From NCBI GenBank assembly GCA_002007465.1, contig LNAC01000037.1:449685-513684 (forward strand): DNA of 64,000 nucleotides. Direction: 5' to 3'. Every line of letters begins with the position of its first letter. Position 1 is the stretch's first letter. The DNA is from Ailurus styani. Taxonomy: Eukaryota; Chordata; Mammalia; Carnivora; Ailuridae. The notes under the pieces are model-generated. The model ran no database searches. It worked only from the letters and a program-made list of their open reading frames with translations, and was not told the DNA's origin. The position numbers were made by a program, and so were the translations under genes. This document shows, in pieces, positions 1-11,339 of the stretch.

Positions 1-1597
1 CTGTGATCTCTTTGTTCTGAGACAGACCCTGTATTGCCAAGGAAAACTTGAAAAAGAAAATGAAAAGCAAAACAAAACAAAAACAAAAACAAAGCTGGGG
101 GCATCACGTTGCCTGATTTCAAGCTATATTACAAAGCTGAGATCATCAAGACAGTATGGTACTTCGCAAAAACAGACACATAGATCAATGGAACCTAATA
201 GAGAGCCCAGATATGGACCCTCAACTCTATGGTCAACTAATCTTTGACAAAGCAGGAAAAAATATCCAATGGATAAAAGACAGTCTCTTCAATTAATGGT
301 GCTGGGAAAATTGGACAGCTATGTATAGAAAAATGAAACTCGACCATTCTTTTACACCATACACAAAGATTAATTCTAAATGGATGAAAGACCTAAATGT
401 GAGACAGGAATCTATCAAAATCTTAGAGGAGAACATAGGCAGTAACCTTTTCTACTTCAGCCACAGCAACTTCTCTCAAAACACATCTCCAAAGGCAAGG
501 GAAACAAAAGCGAAAATGAACTTTTATGACTTCAACAAGATAAAAATCTTCTGCACAGCAAAGGAAACAGTCAATTAAACAATGAGGAAACCCATGGAAT
601 GGGAGAAGATATTTGTAAATGATACTACAGATAAAGGGATGATATCCAAGATATATAAATAACTTCTCAAACTCAACACCCAAAAATATAATCCAGTCAA
701 AAAATTGTCAGAAGACATGAACAGACACTTCTCTAAAGAAGACATATAAATGGCTAACAGACTCATGAAAAAATGTTCAATATCACTAGCCATCAGGAAA
801 ATTCAAATCAAAACCTCATTGAGATACCACCTTACACCATTTAGAATGGCAAAAAATGACAAGGCAAGAAACAACAAATGTTGGAGAGGTTGTGGAGAAA
901 GGGGAACCCTCTTACACTGTTGGTGGGAATGGAAGCAGGTATAGCCACTTTAGAAAACAATATGGAGGTTCCTCAAAAAGTTAATTTAGAGATACCCTAC
1001 AACCCAGGAATTGCTCTATTGGGTAATTACCACAAAGATGCAGATGTAGTGAAAGGAATGGCCAAATGCACCCCAGTGTTCATAGCAGCAATGTCCACAA
1101 TAACCAAACTATGGAAAGAGCTGAGATGCCCTTCAACAGACGAATGGATAAAGAAGATGTGGTCCATATATACAATGGAATATTACTCAGCCATCAGAAA
1201 GGATGAATACTCAACATTTGCATCAACATGGATTGAACTGGAGGAGATTATTCTAAGTGAAATAAGTCAATCAGAGAAAGTCAATTATCATATGGTTTCA
1301 CTTATTTGTGGAACATAAGGAATATTATGGAGGACATTAAGAGAAGGACAAGAAAAATGAAGTGTGATAATCAGAGGGGGAGATGAACCATGAGAGACTA
1401 TGGACTCTGGGAATCAAACTGAGAGTTTTAGAGGGGAGAGGGGTAGGAGGTAGGGTGAGCCCAGTGACGGGTATTAAGGAGGGCACATATTGCATGGTAC
1501 ACTGGGTATTACACATAAACAATGAATCATGGAACACTGCATCAAAAACTAACGATGTACTGTATGGTGACTAATATAACATATTAAAAATTATTTT
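1..1597 (+). mobile_element. LINE-1, 3' part (ORF2 C-terminal region and 3' UTR)
   Basis: Decayed L1 running in from the left edge. From about base 100 it reads as the ORF2 region after the reverse transcriptase. The frame at 878-1318 keeps the familiar C-terminal signatures 'MWSIYTMEYYSAIRKDEY' and 'LSEISQSEK'. Several frameshifts and stops (for example near 578 and 944) rule out a working protein. The 3' UTR ends with 'gtatggtgactaatataac' and a weak A-rich tail at about 1585-1597. The same 3' end recurs at 35910 and, reversed, at about 24700, so these copies share a subfamily. Confidence 0.93.
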
Positions 1598-1613
1598 AAA
1601 GATCAGTTTTTAA
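1598..1613. repeat. Left 16-bp target-site duplication of the tRNA-half insert
   Basis: The sequence aaagatcagtttttaa is repeated exactly at 1649-1664 and brackets only 35 bases. The match extends to 17 bp if the preceding t (1597 and 1648) is counted. This is the expected footprint of L1-machinery target-primed insertion. Confidence 0.9.
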
Positions 1614-1647
1614 GAGTCTCATGCTCTACCGACTGAGCTAGCCGGGC
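1614..1647 (-). pseudogene. Retroposed 5' half of tRNA-Lys(CTT), no tail
   Basis: On the minus strand these 34 bases match, as I recall the family sequence, nucleotides 1-34 of mammalian tRNA-Lys-CTT without a mismatch: acceptor 5' strand, complete D arm (A box 'TAGCTCAGTCGG') and anticodon 5' stem. The match ends inside the anticodon loop; the next four bases, TTAA, fit both the tRNA and the duplicated target. There is no CCA end, 3' half or poly(A). CAN-SINE heads differ at several of these positions (they read cctggctggctcag), so a tRNA source fits better than a SINE fragment. It cannot make a functional tRNA. It resembles the tailless tRNA-derived retropseudogenes described in mammals. 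Confidence 0.85.
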
Positions 1648-1648
1648 T

Positions 1649-1664
1649 AAAGATCAGTTTTTAA
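1649..1664. repeat. Right 16-bp target-site duplication of the tRNA-half insert
   Basis: Exact second copy of the 16-mer at 1598-1613. The pre-insertion site was the A-rich end of the upstream L1. Confidence 0.9.
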
Positions 1665-2139
1665 AAATGACAGTATTAGTCTAACACCATGTTTATAATG
1701 CCTATGTCATTCACTTCACTTTTCTCATCACATTGGCCTCTTACTATCTCATCACCAAAAGAAGAGGTAAAGTACAGTGCAATATTTTGACAGAGAGAGA
1801 GACCATATTCATATGATTTTATGAGAACAAATTGTCATAGTCTATTTTATTATTAGTTATGGTTGTCAAATACTGTGAATGAAAGTATACTTAACATATC
1901 TATGTGTTTATAAGAAAAAAACAGAGCATGTAAAGGGTGAAATACTATCCATGGCTACAAACATCCATGGGGGAGGAGTCATAGAACATATCCCCATGGA
2001 TAAGGGGAACTACTGTATGCCTAGGAGTATAAAAACTGGGTCATATGAAGCCAAAAGATTATTTTCTACACTGGTCATTTCATTTCACGTTTGGAACTGT
2101 TATGTATGAAGGTTCAAATTTCTCCACATTCTCACTAAA
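1665..2139. other. Apparently single-copy DNA, no feature recognised
   Basis: AT-rich sequence between two L1 segments. The open frame at 1879-2109 (76 codons) has no recognisable motif and is of a length expected by chance. I see no promoter or RNA gene. Confidence 0.5.
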
Positions 2140-2462
2140 ACTCGTTTTCTTTCTTTTCTTTTAATTATAGTAATTATAATAGGTAAGAAGTGGTATCTCA
2201 TTTTGATATTGATTTTTCATTTTACTAACAATAGATTATGTTGAGTATATTTTCTAGAGTGTGCTGCTCATTTGTATTTTTTTCTTAAGAGAAATGTTTA
2301 TTCAAATGTCTTCCCCATAATTTAAATAGATTGCTTGACATTTTAAGTTTAGGAGTTTATGAGTTTAGGTTAACAGTTTTGTATATATTCTGGATATTAA
2401 ACCTTTATCAGATATATCATGTGTAAATATTTTCATGTGTTTTCTAAGTTGGATTTTCATTT
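2140..2462 (-). mobile_element. Old LINE-1 fragment (ORF2 C-terminal half)
   Basis: Reversed, this reads as the L1 ORF2 stretch downstream of the reverse transcriptase. The plus-strand landmarks are 'tggtatctcattttgat', 'tattctggatattaaacc' and 'cagatatatcatgtg', in the order seen in the other minus-strand L1 copies here. It is truncated where the next L1 3' end begins near 2463. Confidence 0.7.
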
Positions 2463-2860
2463 TCTTTTGTTTGTTTTTAATTTAATTCCAGTTAGTTCAT
2501 ATACACTGTTATATTAGTTCCAGGTATATAATATAGTAATTCAATAATTCCATACATCATCCAGTGCTCATCACAAGCATACAACTTAAATCCCATCACC
2601 TTTTTAACCCATCACCCCACACACACACCCCTCTGGTAACCATCATTTTGTTCTCTGTAATTAGAGAACTATGTCTGTTTCTCGGTTACTCTCTCTCTCT
2701 TTCTTTTTCGAATTGGCTACTTTGTTTTGTTTCATAAATTCCACATAGGAGAAATCATATGGCATTTCTCTTTCTATGACTGACTTATTTCTCTTAGCAT
2801 TAGATTCTATAACTTCATGCATGATATTGAAAATGGCAAGATTCCATTCTTTTTTATGAC

Positions 2861-3398
2861 TGAATTATATATATGTATACATATATAATATATATTATTG
2901 CATATTATATATCATATATAATATATATTACATCATATATCATTATATATTACATATAAATTAATATATACAGAATAATATATCCATTATATATAATTAT
3001 GTAATACATTATATATGACATATTATATATAATATATTATCTATATTCTCTATAATTATATATAATCATTGTTACATAATTACACAATTATAATATAGTA
3101 TATAATAATCGTAATATATCATGATATATTAAAATATAATATATTACAATATATAATACATAAATTGTTAGAATATATTATATTATATATCCTTTGTATC
3201 ATATATGATATAATGCATATTATTATATATCTAATATATTTAATATGATATAACATATGATATATTATAATATATTACATGAAACATATAATATATGATA
3301 TAATACATATAATATGATATATATTATATGATATATGATATAATAATATATTATACATAATATATTATATATGATACATATGATATATATCATATATG
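2861..3398. repeat. A/T-only simple repeat, about 530 bp
   Basis: Long irregular (TA)n and (TATATG)n tract with very few G or C. It sits at the L1 position that normally reads tatatatacCACATCTTC, inside ORF2. It is probably a microsatellite seeded by that short TA run and expanded. It is long enough for local cruciform or unpaired DNA, though that is inference. Confidence 0.9.
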
Positions 3399-3626
3399 TC
3401 ACTTCTTTATCTATTCAACATTCGATGGACTTGAAGGTTACTTCTATAATTTTGCTATTTTAAATGTTCTTTTATAAACATAGGGTTGCATATATCCCTT
3501 TGATTTAGTGTTTTCCTTTATTTTGTGTTATATACAGATGTGTAGAAATATACCCTCTAGGCCTACTTTGTTGATGGTGTTCATCATGAATGGATATTTT
3601 ATCTGATTGTAGTGACTGATTTTTTC

Positions 3627-3825
3627 CTAAAAATTTTATTTATTTATTTGACAGATAGAAAGAGAGAGATAGGGAGAGAGCAAGTATGAGAAGGGGGGAG
3701 CAGCAGGCAGGGGAGAAGCAGACTCTCCGCTGAGCAAGGGTCCCAATGTAGGACTTGATCTCTGGACCCTGGGATCATGACCTAAGCCAAAGGCAGCAGC
3801 TTAACTGACTGAGGCACTTACATGC
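3627..3825 (-). mobile_element. CAN-SINE (tRNA-Lys-derived)
   Basis: The minus-strand copy is preceded by a T-rich tail (attttatttatttatttg) and has the CT-rich segment and a degraded head near 3805-3825. It is inserted in the minus-strand L1, with a possible imperfect TSD around 'gtgactgatttttt' and 'gtgaataatttttt'. Confidence 0.88.
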
Positions 3826-4356
3826 TTTGGTGAATAATTTTTTTTAATGTATTCTTGGATTTGGCTTGCTAGTATTTTATTGAGGATTTTTGCATCTATG
3901 TTCATCAGACATTGTCCTGTGGTTTCCTTTTTTAGTGGTGCCTTTATCTGGTTTTGGTAACACGGTTAACACTGTCCTCAGAGCATGAATTTGGCATTTT
4001 CCCTTCCTTTTTTTTAATTTTTGGAATAGATTAAGAAGAATCAGTATTAACTCTTCTTTAAATGTTTGGTAGAATTTGTCAGTGAAGCTGTCTGCTCCTG
4101 GATATTTGTTGGAAGTTTTTGAATGCCAGTTGGAATTCGTGGTTATTTGTCTGTTCAAGTTTTCTATTTCTTCCCATTTCAGTTTTGGTACATGTTTCCA
4201 GGAATTTTTTTCCATTTCTTGCAGGTTGTCCAATTTGTTGGCACATAGATTTTCATAATATTCTCTTGTAATTGTTTGCATATTCATGATGTTGGTTGTG
4301 ATTTCTCCTCTCTCATTTATGATTTTATTTATTTGAATAATTTATCTTCTTTTCTT

Positions 4357-4575
4357 TTTTTAAAATTTTATTTATTTATTTATTTATTTGCCCCAGGAGT
4401 ACAGGTCTGTGAATCATCAGGCTACACCTTTCACAGCATTCACCAAAGCACAAACCCTCCCCAATGTCCATAACCCATCCACCTTATCCCTACCCTCCCA
4501 CCCCCCAGTAAACCTCAGTTTGTTTTGTGAAATTAGGAGTCTCTTGTGGTTTGTCTCCTTCCCCATCCCATCTTG
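4357..4575 (-). mobile_element. Short young LINE-1 3' end insertion
   Basis: About 220 bp of a carnivore L1 3' UTR (plus-strand landmarks 'gtacaggtctgtgaatc' and 'ccctccccaatgtccat') with a poly(T)/(TTTA) tail on the left. It is flanked by a perfect 16-bp TSD, tttatcttcttttctt, at 4341-4356 and 4576-4591. It is severely 5'-truncated and carries no coding sequence. Confidence 0.93.
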
Positions 4576-5364
4576 TTTATCTTCTTTTCTTAATACATCT
4601 GGCTAGAGTTTTATTAATTTTATTATTGTTTTCAGAGAACCAGCTCCTGGTTTCACCGATCTGTTCTATTGTTGTGACGTGTGTTTGTATGTGTGTGTGT
4701 GCATGTGTGTTTCCTTAGTTTCTATATCATTTATTTCTCCTCTAATCTCTATCATTAACTTTATTCTGTTCATTTTATGTTTTGATTGTTGTTCTCTTTC
4801 TAGCTCCTTTAGGTACAAAGTTATGTTGTTTATTTGAGATTTTTCTTGATTCTTGAGCAAGACCTCTGTTGCTATAAACTTCCCTCTTCGATCTGCTTTT
4901 ACTGTATCCCAGAGGTTTTGGACCATTGTATTCTCATTTTCATTTATTTCCCTGTATTTTCTATTTCTCATTTATTTCCTGGTGGACTCATTCATTTTTT
5001 AAGTATCATGTTCTTAACCTCAGTGTGTTTTTGGTCCTTTCAGACTTTTTCATATAGTTGACTTTTAGTTTCTTAGTGTTGTGGACAGAAAAGGTGCATG
5101 GTATGATTTGAATTCTTGAATTGTTTGAGGCTTGATTTGTGCCCTATTGTGTGATCAATTCTTGAGAATGTTCTGTGTGCTCTTAATAATAATATGTATT
5201 CTGGGAATTTTGGAGGAAAATTTTGATGGAGTAGGAGGACAGTATGCTCTCCTGGTCCCATAAACACAACTAGATAACTATGAAATCATTGTAAATACCC
5301 CAGAAAGAGATCTGAAGACTGAAAAAACAAACTCCACAACTAAAGGGAGAGGGAAAATGGCATG

Positions 5365-5450
5365 AGAGAAGAGAAGAGAAGAAAAGAAAAGAGAAGAGAA
5401 GAGAAGAGAAGAGAAGAGAAGAGAAGAGAAGAGAAGAGAAGGGAAGAGAT
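5365..5450. repeat. (GAGAA)n pentanucleotide repeat
   Basis: About 85 bp of gagaa units with a few gaaaa variants, in the L1 5' UTR. On the minus strand it forces runs of Leu-Phe-Ser-Ser-Leu in chance frames, which should not be taken as protein repeats. Confidence 0.95.
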
Positions 5451-6379
5451 CAAACTCAGGGAATGCACAAGAACACTTCCACAATGCCATTTGCTTGGAA
5501 AATGAGAGGGGCTCAATTTTGTGAGTTCTTGCAACCAGCAGGGCTTAAGGCCTGGGGTTGCGAATGTCCGTGGGTTTGGCTGGCATAAAGCCCATAGTGC
5601 TTTGGAGCTACTCCTGGAGTGAAGGAAGACAAACCAATTGGGGGCAGAAAGTGTGGAAACAGCAATCTGAAGAGCACCTGGGGCACACAGGGGAAGTTTA
5701 TTCAGTCTTCCTGGACCATATTCCTCAGAGGTAGCATTTACAGTGATACCTCTCCAAAAACAGAGGACCTGGAAGGCACCATTTCCCTCACCAACCCTCA
5801 CCATAATCAGAGCCAACTGTGTGAAACAGCCAGTGCCAACACGGCCTATGTTACTTGCATACCCCAGGCTGAAATCCCCTGGGCTCTGGCAGGACTGCCT
5901 TTCTAAGTCACACCTTCCTCAGTTCCACAATGGTGGGCCCCTCCCACAGAAGACCAGTAGAAACCCCTACCAACACTATGTCTCCTGATCAGAAAGATAG
6001 GGTCTCAGTTCCAGTGGAAGAGATGAGAAGTGTCATTCACAAGCAGACCAGAGCACACCTGGTTAAAACTCACCCCATTAAGCCCAGGAACCAAACATTG
6101 TCCATAGCAGACAAGGAAAGCCTCTACAGATGACTTACCTGAAGGATAGGACAGCCAAAAAACAATAGCATAACACATGCAACACACATCGGAGTCACTC
6201 CAACAAGTGCCAGACACTGGGCACTACATGACTTCTTCATAAAGCCATTATTTCTGGAGCAGAAGATATAACTAGCTTTCCTAACACAGAGAAGAGACAG
6301 AAACTTAGACAAAATGTTAAGACAGTGGAATTTATCTCACATTAAATAACAAGATAAGGTCACTGCCAAAACAGATTTA

Positions 6380-7050
6380 AGAAACATCTGTGGTGGAAAA
6401 TTTAAATAAACAAAAATAAGGATGATTATGGAATTTGAGAAAAGAATAGAAAACATCAAGACAACCCTTACCACAGAGATAAAATAGTTAAAAATCTATC
6501 AGACAGAGATAAAGATTGTAACAAATGAGATAAATAAAGCTTGATGCAATGAACAATGTTGGCTGTGAGAAGCAGAGGAACAAATTAGTGACCTATAATA
6601 TATAGGTCATAGTGACAAAATCACGGAAAGTAATGAAGCTGAACAAAAGAAAGAAAGAATTGCAAAACAAGTATAGACTTAGGAAACTCAGTGAATCTAT
6701 CAAATATAATAGCATTCAATTATAAGAGTCCCAGAAGAAGAAGAGATAAAATTGGACAGAAAATTTATTTGAAGAAATAATAACTGAAAACTACCCTAAT
6801 CTGAAGAAGGAAACAGAAATCCAGATACAGGAGGCACAGATAATTCACATCAAAACCAACCAAAGCAGGCCAATACCAAGACATATTATAATTAATTTTG
6901 TAAAATAGAGTGATAATGAATAAAGGTTAAAAGCATCAAGACAAAAGAAGTCCTTAACTTACAAGGGAAGACCCATAAGGCTAGCTGGAGATTTATCGAT
7001 AGAAACTTGTCAAGCCAGAAGGGCATGGCATGATATATTTAAAGTGTTGA
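6380..7050 (+). pseudogene. L1 ORF1 remnant
   Basis: Broken frame with the acidic and lysine-rich composition of the ORF1p coiled coil, followed by the stretch where the RNA-binding domain is expected. Fragments reading like 'SQKKK' and 'ENYPNLKKETEIQ' can be followed only by changing frame. ORF1p is the RNA-binding chaperone of the L1 particle; this copy cannot encode it. Confidence 0.6.
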
Positions 7051-7349
7051 ATGGGAAAGATAAATAAATACAAAAATAAAGTGTTGAATGGGAAATTCTT
7101 CAGTCATGAATAATATATTTTCAAGGCTATCATTCAGAATAGGAGAGATAAAGAATTTTCCAGACCAAAAACCCCACAAAAACAACAAAAAATAAAGCAA
7201 TATTTCATGACTGCAAAATGAGCCTGGCAAGAAATATTAAAGGGGACTCTTTAGGAGAAAAAGAGACACCAACAATGACATATACAAGAAAAGATCAGAG
7301 AAAATAAATAGAAACAATGACAAAACAAGTAATAAAACGGCACTAAACG

Positions 7350-9674
7350 CATATCTATCAATAAATACTTTGAATGTAAATGGACCCAATGCTCCAATCA
7401 AAAGGCAGTGAGTTTCAGAATGGATAAATAAGACCAATCTATAGTCTGCCTAAAAGAGACTCATTTCAGACCTAAGGACAACTGCACATTGAAAATGAGG
7501 GGATGGAGTAATATTTGTCATGCAAATGGATGTCAAAGGAAACTCAGAGTCACAATACTTATATCGGACAAAGAGGACTTTGAGACAAAGAATCTAATAA
7601 GATACATGAAAGTGTGCTTTATAGTAAATATGACAGTTCTACAAGAAGACATAGCAATTGTCAATATTTATGCATCCAACATAGATGTACCCAAATATAT
7701 GAAACAGTTAATAACAAACATAAAGGATGCAATTCATAATGATATAATACTGCAATAATAGTAGGAAATTTTAATAACCCACTTACATCAATGAACAGAT
7801 GATCTAAATAGAAACTAAACAAACAAGCAAAAACACTTGTTTTTGTGAAACTCATTCACTTTGAATGAAAAACTGTATCAGATGGACCTAATAGGTATAC
7901 TCAGAATATTTCATGCTAAAAGAGCAAAGTGCACATTCTTTGCAAGGCCCCATGGAACATTCTACAGAATAGATCATATATTAGGTTCTAAAAGAGGCTT
8001 CAAAAATACAGAAAGATTGAATTCACACAGTGCAACTTTTCTGACAACTTCTATATAAAGCTAGAAATCAACCACAAGAAAAAATATGGAAAGAACAAAA
8101 ATACATAGAGATTAAACAGTAATGGGTGAATCAGGAAACCAATGAATAAATAAAAAAATACACGGAGACAAGAGAAAATGAAAACACAACAGTCCAAATC
8201 ATTTGGAATGCAGCAAAAGCTGTTCTAAGAGAGAAGTTTATAGCAACACTGACCTCATCTAAATAGGAAGAAAAACTTGAAATAAACATAATCTTAAACC
8301 TAAAAGAGCTAAAAAAGAACAACAAATGAACTTTCAAGCCAAAGGAAGGAAGGAAATAATAAAGATTAGAGCAGAAATGTATGAAATAGAACCTCACAAA
8401 ACAATACAATAGATCAATGAAAGCAGGAGCTGCGTCTTTGAAAAAATAATAAGAATGATAAACCTCAAGGTATTGTTATCGAAAAGAGGTGAGACTCCCA
8501 GAAAATTACAAATGAGAGAGGAAAAATAACAACCAACACCAGGAAATAAAATCAATTATTAGAGAATATTATGAAAAACTATATACCAACAAATTGGACA
8601 TCCTAGAAAAAATGGATAAATTCTCAGAAATTTATAAACTACTCTACTGAAACAGGAAGAAATAGAAAACTTGAGCAGACTGATAACGAGCAAAGAAATT
8701 GAATCAGTAATCAGAAAACCCAATAAACAAAAGTCTGGGACCGTGTGACTTCAAAGGAGAATTATATCAAACATTTAAAGTAGTGTTAATACCTAATCTT
8801 CTCAAACTATTCCCAAAAAAAATGGAAAAGGAAGGAGAACTTCCAAATTCATTCAATGAGGCCAGCATTACCCTAATACTAAAACCAGTTAAAAACACCA
8901 CTAAAAAGAGAACTGCACGATAATATTCTTGATGAACATGGAGGCAAAATTTTTTAAATAAAATACTAGCAAAACGAATTCAACCATACATTAAAAAAAT
9001 CACTTACCATGTTAAAGTGTGATTTATTCCTTGGTTGTAAGGGAGGTTCAGTGTTTGCTATTCAATCAGCATGATGCTTTATCACATTAATAAAAGAGAT
9101 TATAAGAGTTATATGATTATTTCAATTTATGCAGAAAAATCATTTAAAAAAGTACACCATCAACTCATGATAAACACCCTTAACAAGTACATTTAGAGGG
9201 AAAATACTTCAACATAATGAAGACCATATATGACAAACCCACAGCTAATATTATCTTAAATGGGGAAAAACTGAGAGCTTTTTCTCTACTGTAAGGAACA
9301 AGACAGGAGTCTTAGCTTTTGCAAACCATATATCAAATAAGATAATATTAAAATTATCCACTATTAATATTCAAATATATTTTAATATACTCCCATATAA
9401 AAAGAACTTTTATAATAACAACACTCTGATTAAAAATTGAGCAAAAGAACTGAATAAATATTTTTTCAAATAACATATCCAAATGGCCATCAAATATGTG
9501 AATAGATGCTCAGTGTCACTAATCATTGAGGAAATTTAAATCAAACTTCAGTGAGAGATTACCTCACCCCAGTTAGAATAACTGTCCTAAAAAGGCATGC
9601 GATAACAAGGGTTGGCAGGCATGTGGAGAAAAGGGAACCATTGTACCCCACTGGTGGAAATGTAAGTGGTTCTT

Positions 9675-9707
<33 letters not shown>

Positions 9708-9990
9708 TATTATGTTATACTGTTATGTTATATTATATATTGTATTGTGTAGTTATATATTATATAATTGCTATAAATATAATTACACATATAATTTTTT
9801 AAAATACAATTTATTATATTATTTTACCATGAGGAGCAAAAAGGAAACCCTGCCATTTGCAACAACATGGTTAAACCTTGACGGTATCAAACTCAGTAAG
9901 ATGAATTCAAGCAGAGAAAGACAAATACTGCATGATATCACTTTTAAGTGGGATCTAGAAAAAGCTGACCTCATAAAATCAGAGTACAGT
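7350..9990 (+). pseudogene. L1 ORF2 remnant (endonuclease to C-terminus)
   Basis: Pieces of the ORF2 endonuclease (around 7489-8058), reverse transcriptase (around 8560-9350) and C-terminal segment ('LPFATTWLNLDGIKLSKM' at about 9850-9905) lie in the right order but in different frames with internal stops. ORF2p would nick DNA and reverse-transcribe the L1 RNA. The C-terminal region is also missing bases where an A/T repeat sits at 9676-9830. Confidence 0.75.
9676..9830. repeat. Poly(A)-(TA)n simple repeat
   Basis: Sixteen or more A residues followed by irregular TA repeats inside the L1 ORF2 remnant. It covers the same ORF2 position as the A/T tract at 2861-3398 and the CA repeat at 13815-13860. 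Confidence 0.9.
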
Positions 9991-10370
9991 GGTGATTAGC
10001 AGGACCTGGGGGTTGTGAAAATGGAATTTATTTAAGGGTAAAAATTTCCAACTAGTAGACAAATAAGTTCTGTAGATATAATGCATAGCATAGTGAATAT
10101 GGTGAACAATATTGTATAAAAACTTCAAAGTAATTAAGACACAATTTTTCAAATTGTTCTCAATTTATAGTAAAGACAAAAAACTATGATTATGCAACAT
10201 TTCAGAAGTTTAACTAAAACTATGGTGGAACCATATTTCAATAGATAAATGTATAAAAGCAACATGGTATATAGTTTAAACTTACACATTTTATGTCATT
10301 ATATATCAATTAAAAATAAATTAAATGTTATTAGACCCATGAAAAATAATTTATTTCTTATTTCTTAAGA

Positions 10371-10566
10371 TTTCTTTTAAAATATTTTATTTATTTATTT
10401 GACACAGAGAGACACAGCGAGAGAGGGAACACAGCAGGGCGAGTGGGAGAAGGAGAAGCAGGCTCCCACTGAGCAGGGAGCCCAATGCAGGGCTCAATCC
10501 CAGGAACCTGGGATCTGACCTGAGCTGAAGGCAGATGCTTAACGACTGAGCCACCCACGTACCCCT
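10371..10566 (-). mobile_element. CAN-SINE
   Basis: Minus-strand copy: (TTTA) tail and 'ttgacacagagagac' on the left, 'actgagccacccacg' head on the right. It directly abuts the next SINE. Confidence 0.93.
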
Positions 10567-10567
10567 A

Positions 10568-10762
10568 TTTTTTTAAAGATTTTTATTTATTTATTTGACA
10601 GAGAGAGTGAGAGAAAGCACACAAGCAGGGGGAACTGCAGGCAGAGGGAGAAGCAGGCTCCTGGCTGAGCAGGGAGTCCAAAGCAGAGCTCAATCTCAGG
10701 ACCCTGGGATCATGACTTGAGCCAAAGGCAGATGTCTAACTGACTAATATCCAGGTATCCTT
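10568..10762 (-). mobile_element. CAN-SINE, diverged
   Basis: Minus-strand copy with a T-rich tail at about 10568-10600. The head at about 10735-10762 is degraded (ctgactaatatccaggt). It is older than its neighbour by eye. Confidence 0.9.
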
Positions 10763-10799
10763 AGAGCCCTGAAAAATAACTTAACAGAACAGAGAGAAT

Positions 10800-11018
10800 G
10801 GGGCACCTGGATGGCTCAGCTGGTTAAATGTCTGCCTTCAGCTCAGGTCATGATCCCAGGTCCTGGGATTGGGCCCTGTGTGTGTATGTGTTGGGGGGGG
10901 TGTTCCTGCTTAGTGGGGGGCATGTTTCTCCCTCTCCTTCTGTTCCTCCCCCTGCTCATGCTCTCTTGGTCACTTTCTCTCTCTCTCTTAAATAAATAAA
11001 TATCTTTTTTAAAAAAAT
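10800..11018 (+). mobile_element. CAN-SINE with G-run
   Basis: Head 'gggcacctggatggctcag', CT-rich body and an AAATAAATAAAT tail. A possible TSD is 'acagagagaat' against 'atagagagaag'. A GT/G-rich run around 10877-10920 replaces part of the usual body. Confidence 0.92.
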
Positions 11019-11039
11019 AAATATAAGAATAGAGAGAAG

Positions 11040-11320
11040 ATTTATGGGTTAGAGTTCTCCAGAGAAGCAGAATCAACATTCAAGACCAAAGGCACTGTGC
11101 TGGCAGAATTCCTTTTTGCTTTGTATGGGTTAGTCTTACTTTATTAAGGCAATCAACTGATGGATGAGATCCACCTACATTTGGAGTGTAATCTGCTGTA
11201 GTCAAAATATTCCAATGTTAATCTCATCCAAAAAACACCTTTACCAAATGTTTGATCAAATATCTGGGCATTATGACCCAGCCAAGCTGACTCATAAAAT
11301 TAACCATCACAATTAGAAAG
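11040..11320 (+). repeat. Ancient LTR-like interspersed repeat, family not named
   Basis: Begins 'gttctccagagaagcaga' and ends 'aaaattaaccatcacaa', both recurrent in an old mammal-wide repeat. The middle part ('tggatgagatccacctaca', 'aaatatctgggcattatga') fits the same family. I cannot assign a database name with confidence. Confidence 0.6.
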
Positions 11321-11339
11321 GACTTAGAAGACCTTAATA

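Larger units (their letters stand above)
2463..5216 (-). mobile_element. LINE-1, interrupted (3' UTR to mid ORF2)
   Basis: Minus-strand L1. Its 3' UTR occupies about 2463-2860 ('ccagtgctcatcacaagc' type), then come an A/T-only expansion, ORF2 pieces at 3400-3626, a SINE, and ORF2 again from 3826 to 5216. Frames at 3877-4287 and 4666-4971 (minus) match ORF2 reverse-transcriptase and upstream segments. An internal deletion lies near 3560, where C-terminal and reverse-transcriptase parts are joined. A younger L1 tail is inserted at 4357-4575. The 5' side ends where an oppositely oriented L1 starts at about 5217. Confidence 0.85.
5217..10330 (+). mobile_element. Decayed LINE-1 present end to end
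   Basis: Starts near 5217 with the L1 5' UTR form 'gatggagtaggaggac', the same as the L1 start at about 62563 (and, reversed, 46630). The 5' UTR spans about 5217-6380, ORF1 remnants about 6380-7050, an inter-ORF spacer follows, and ORF2 runs about 7350-9990. Recognisable ORF2 pieces are the endonuclease region (7489-7758, 7861-8058) and reverse-transcriptase remnants at about 8560-9350. The 3' UTR fades out by about 10330. Many stops and frameshifts rule out activity. Two simple repeats grew inside it (5365-5450 and 9676-9830). Confidence 0.88.

Noticed and set aside
2861..3398. Possible replication origin or matrix-attachment region because of the A/T-only run
   Set aside because: Composition alone is no evidence, and the position inside L1 at a known TA run explains it as a microsatellite.
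5278..5816. Protein with Leu-Phe-Ser-Ser-Leu repeats
   Set aside because: Translation of the complementary strand of a GAGAA microsatellite in an L1 5' UTR.
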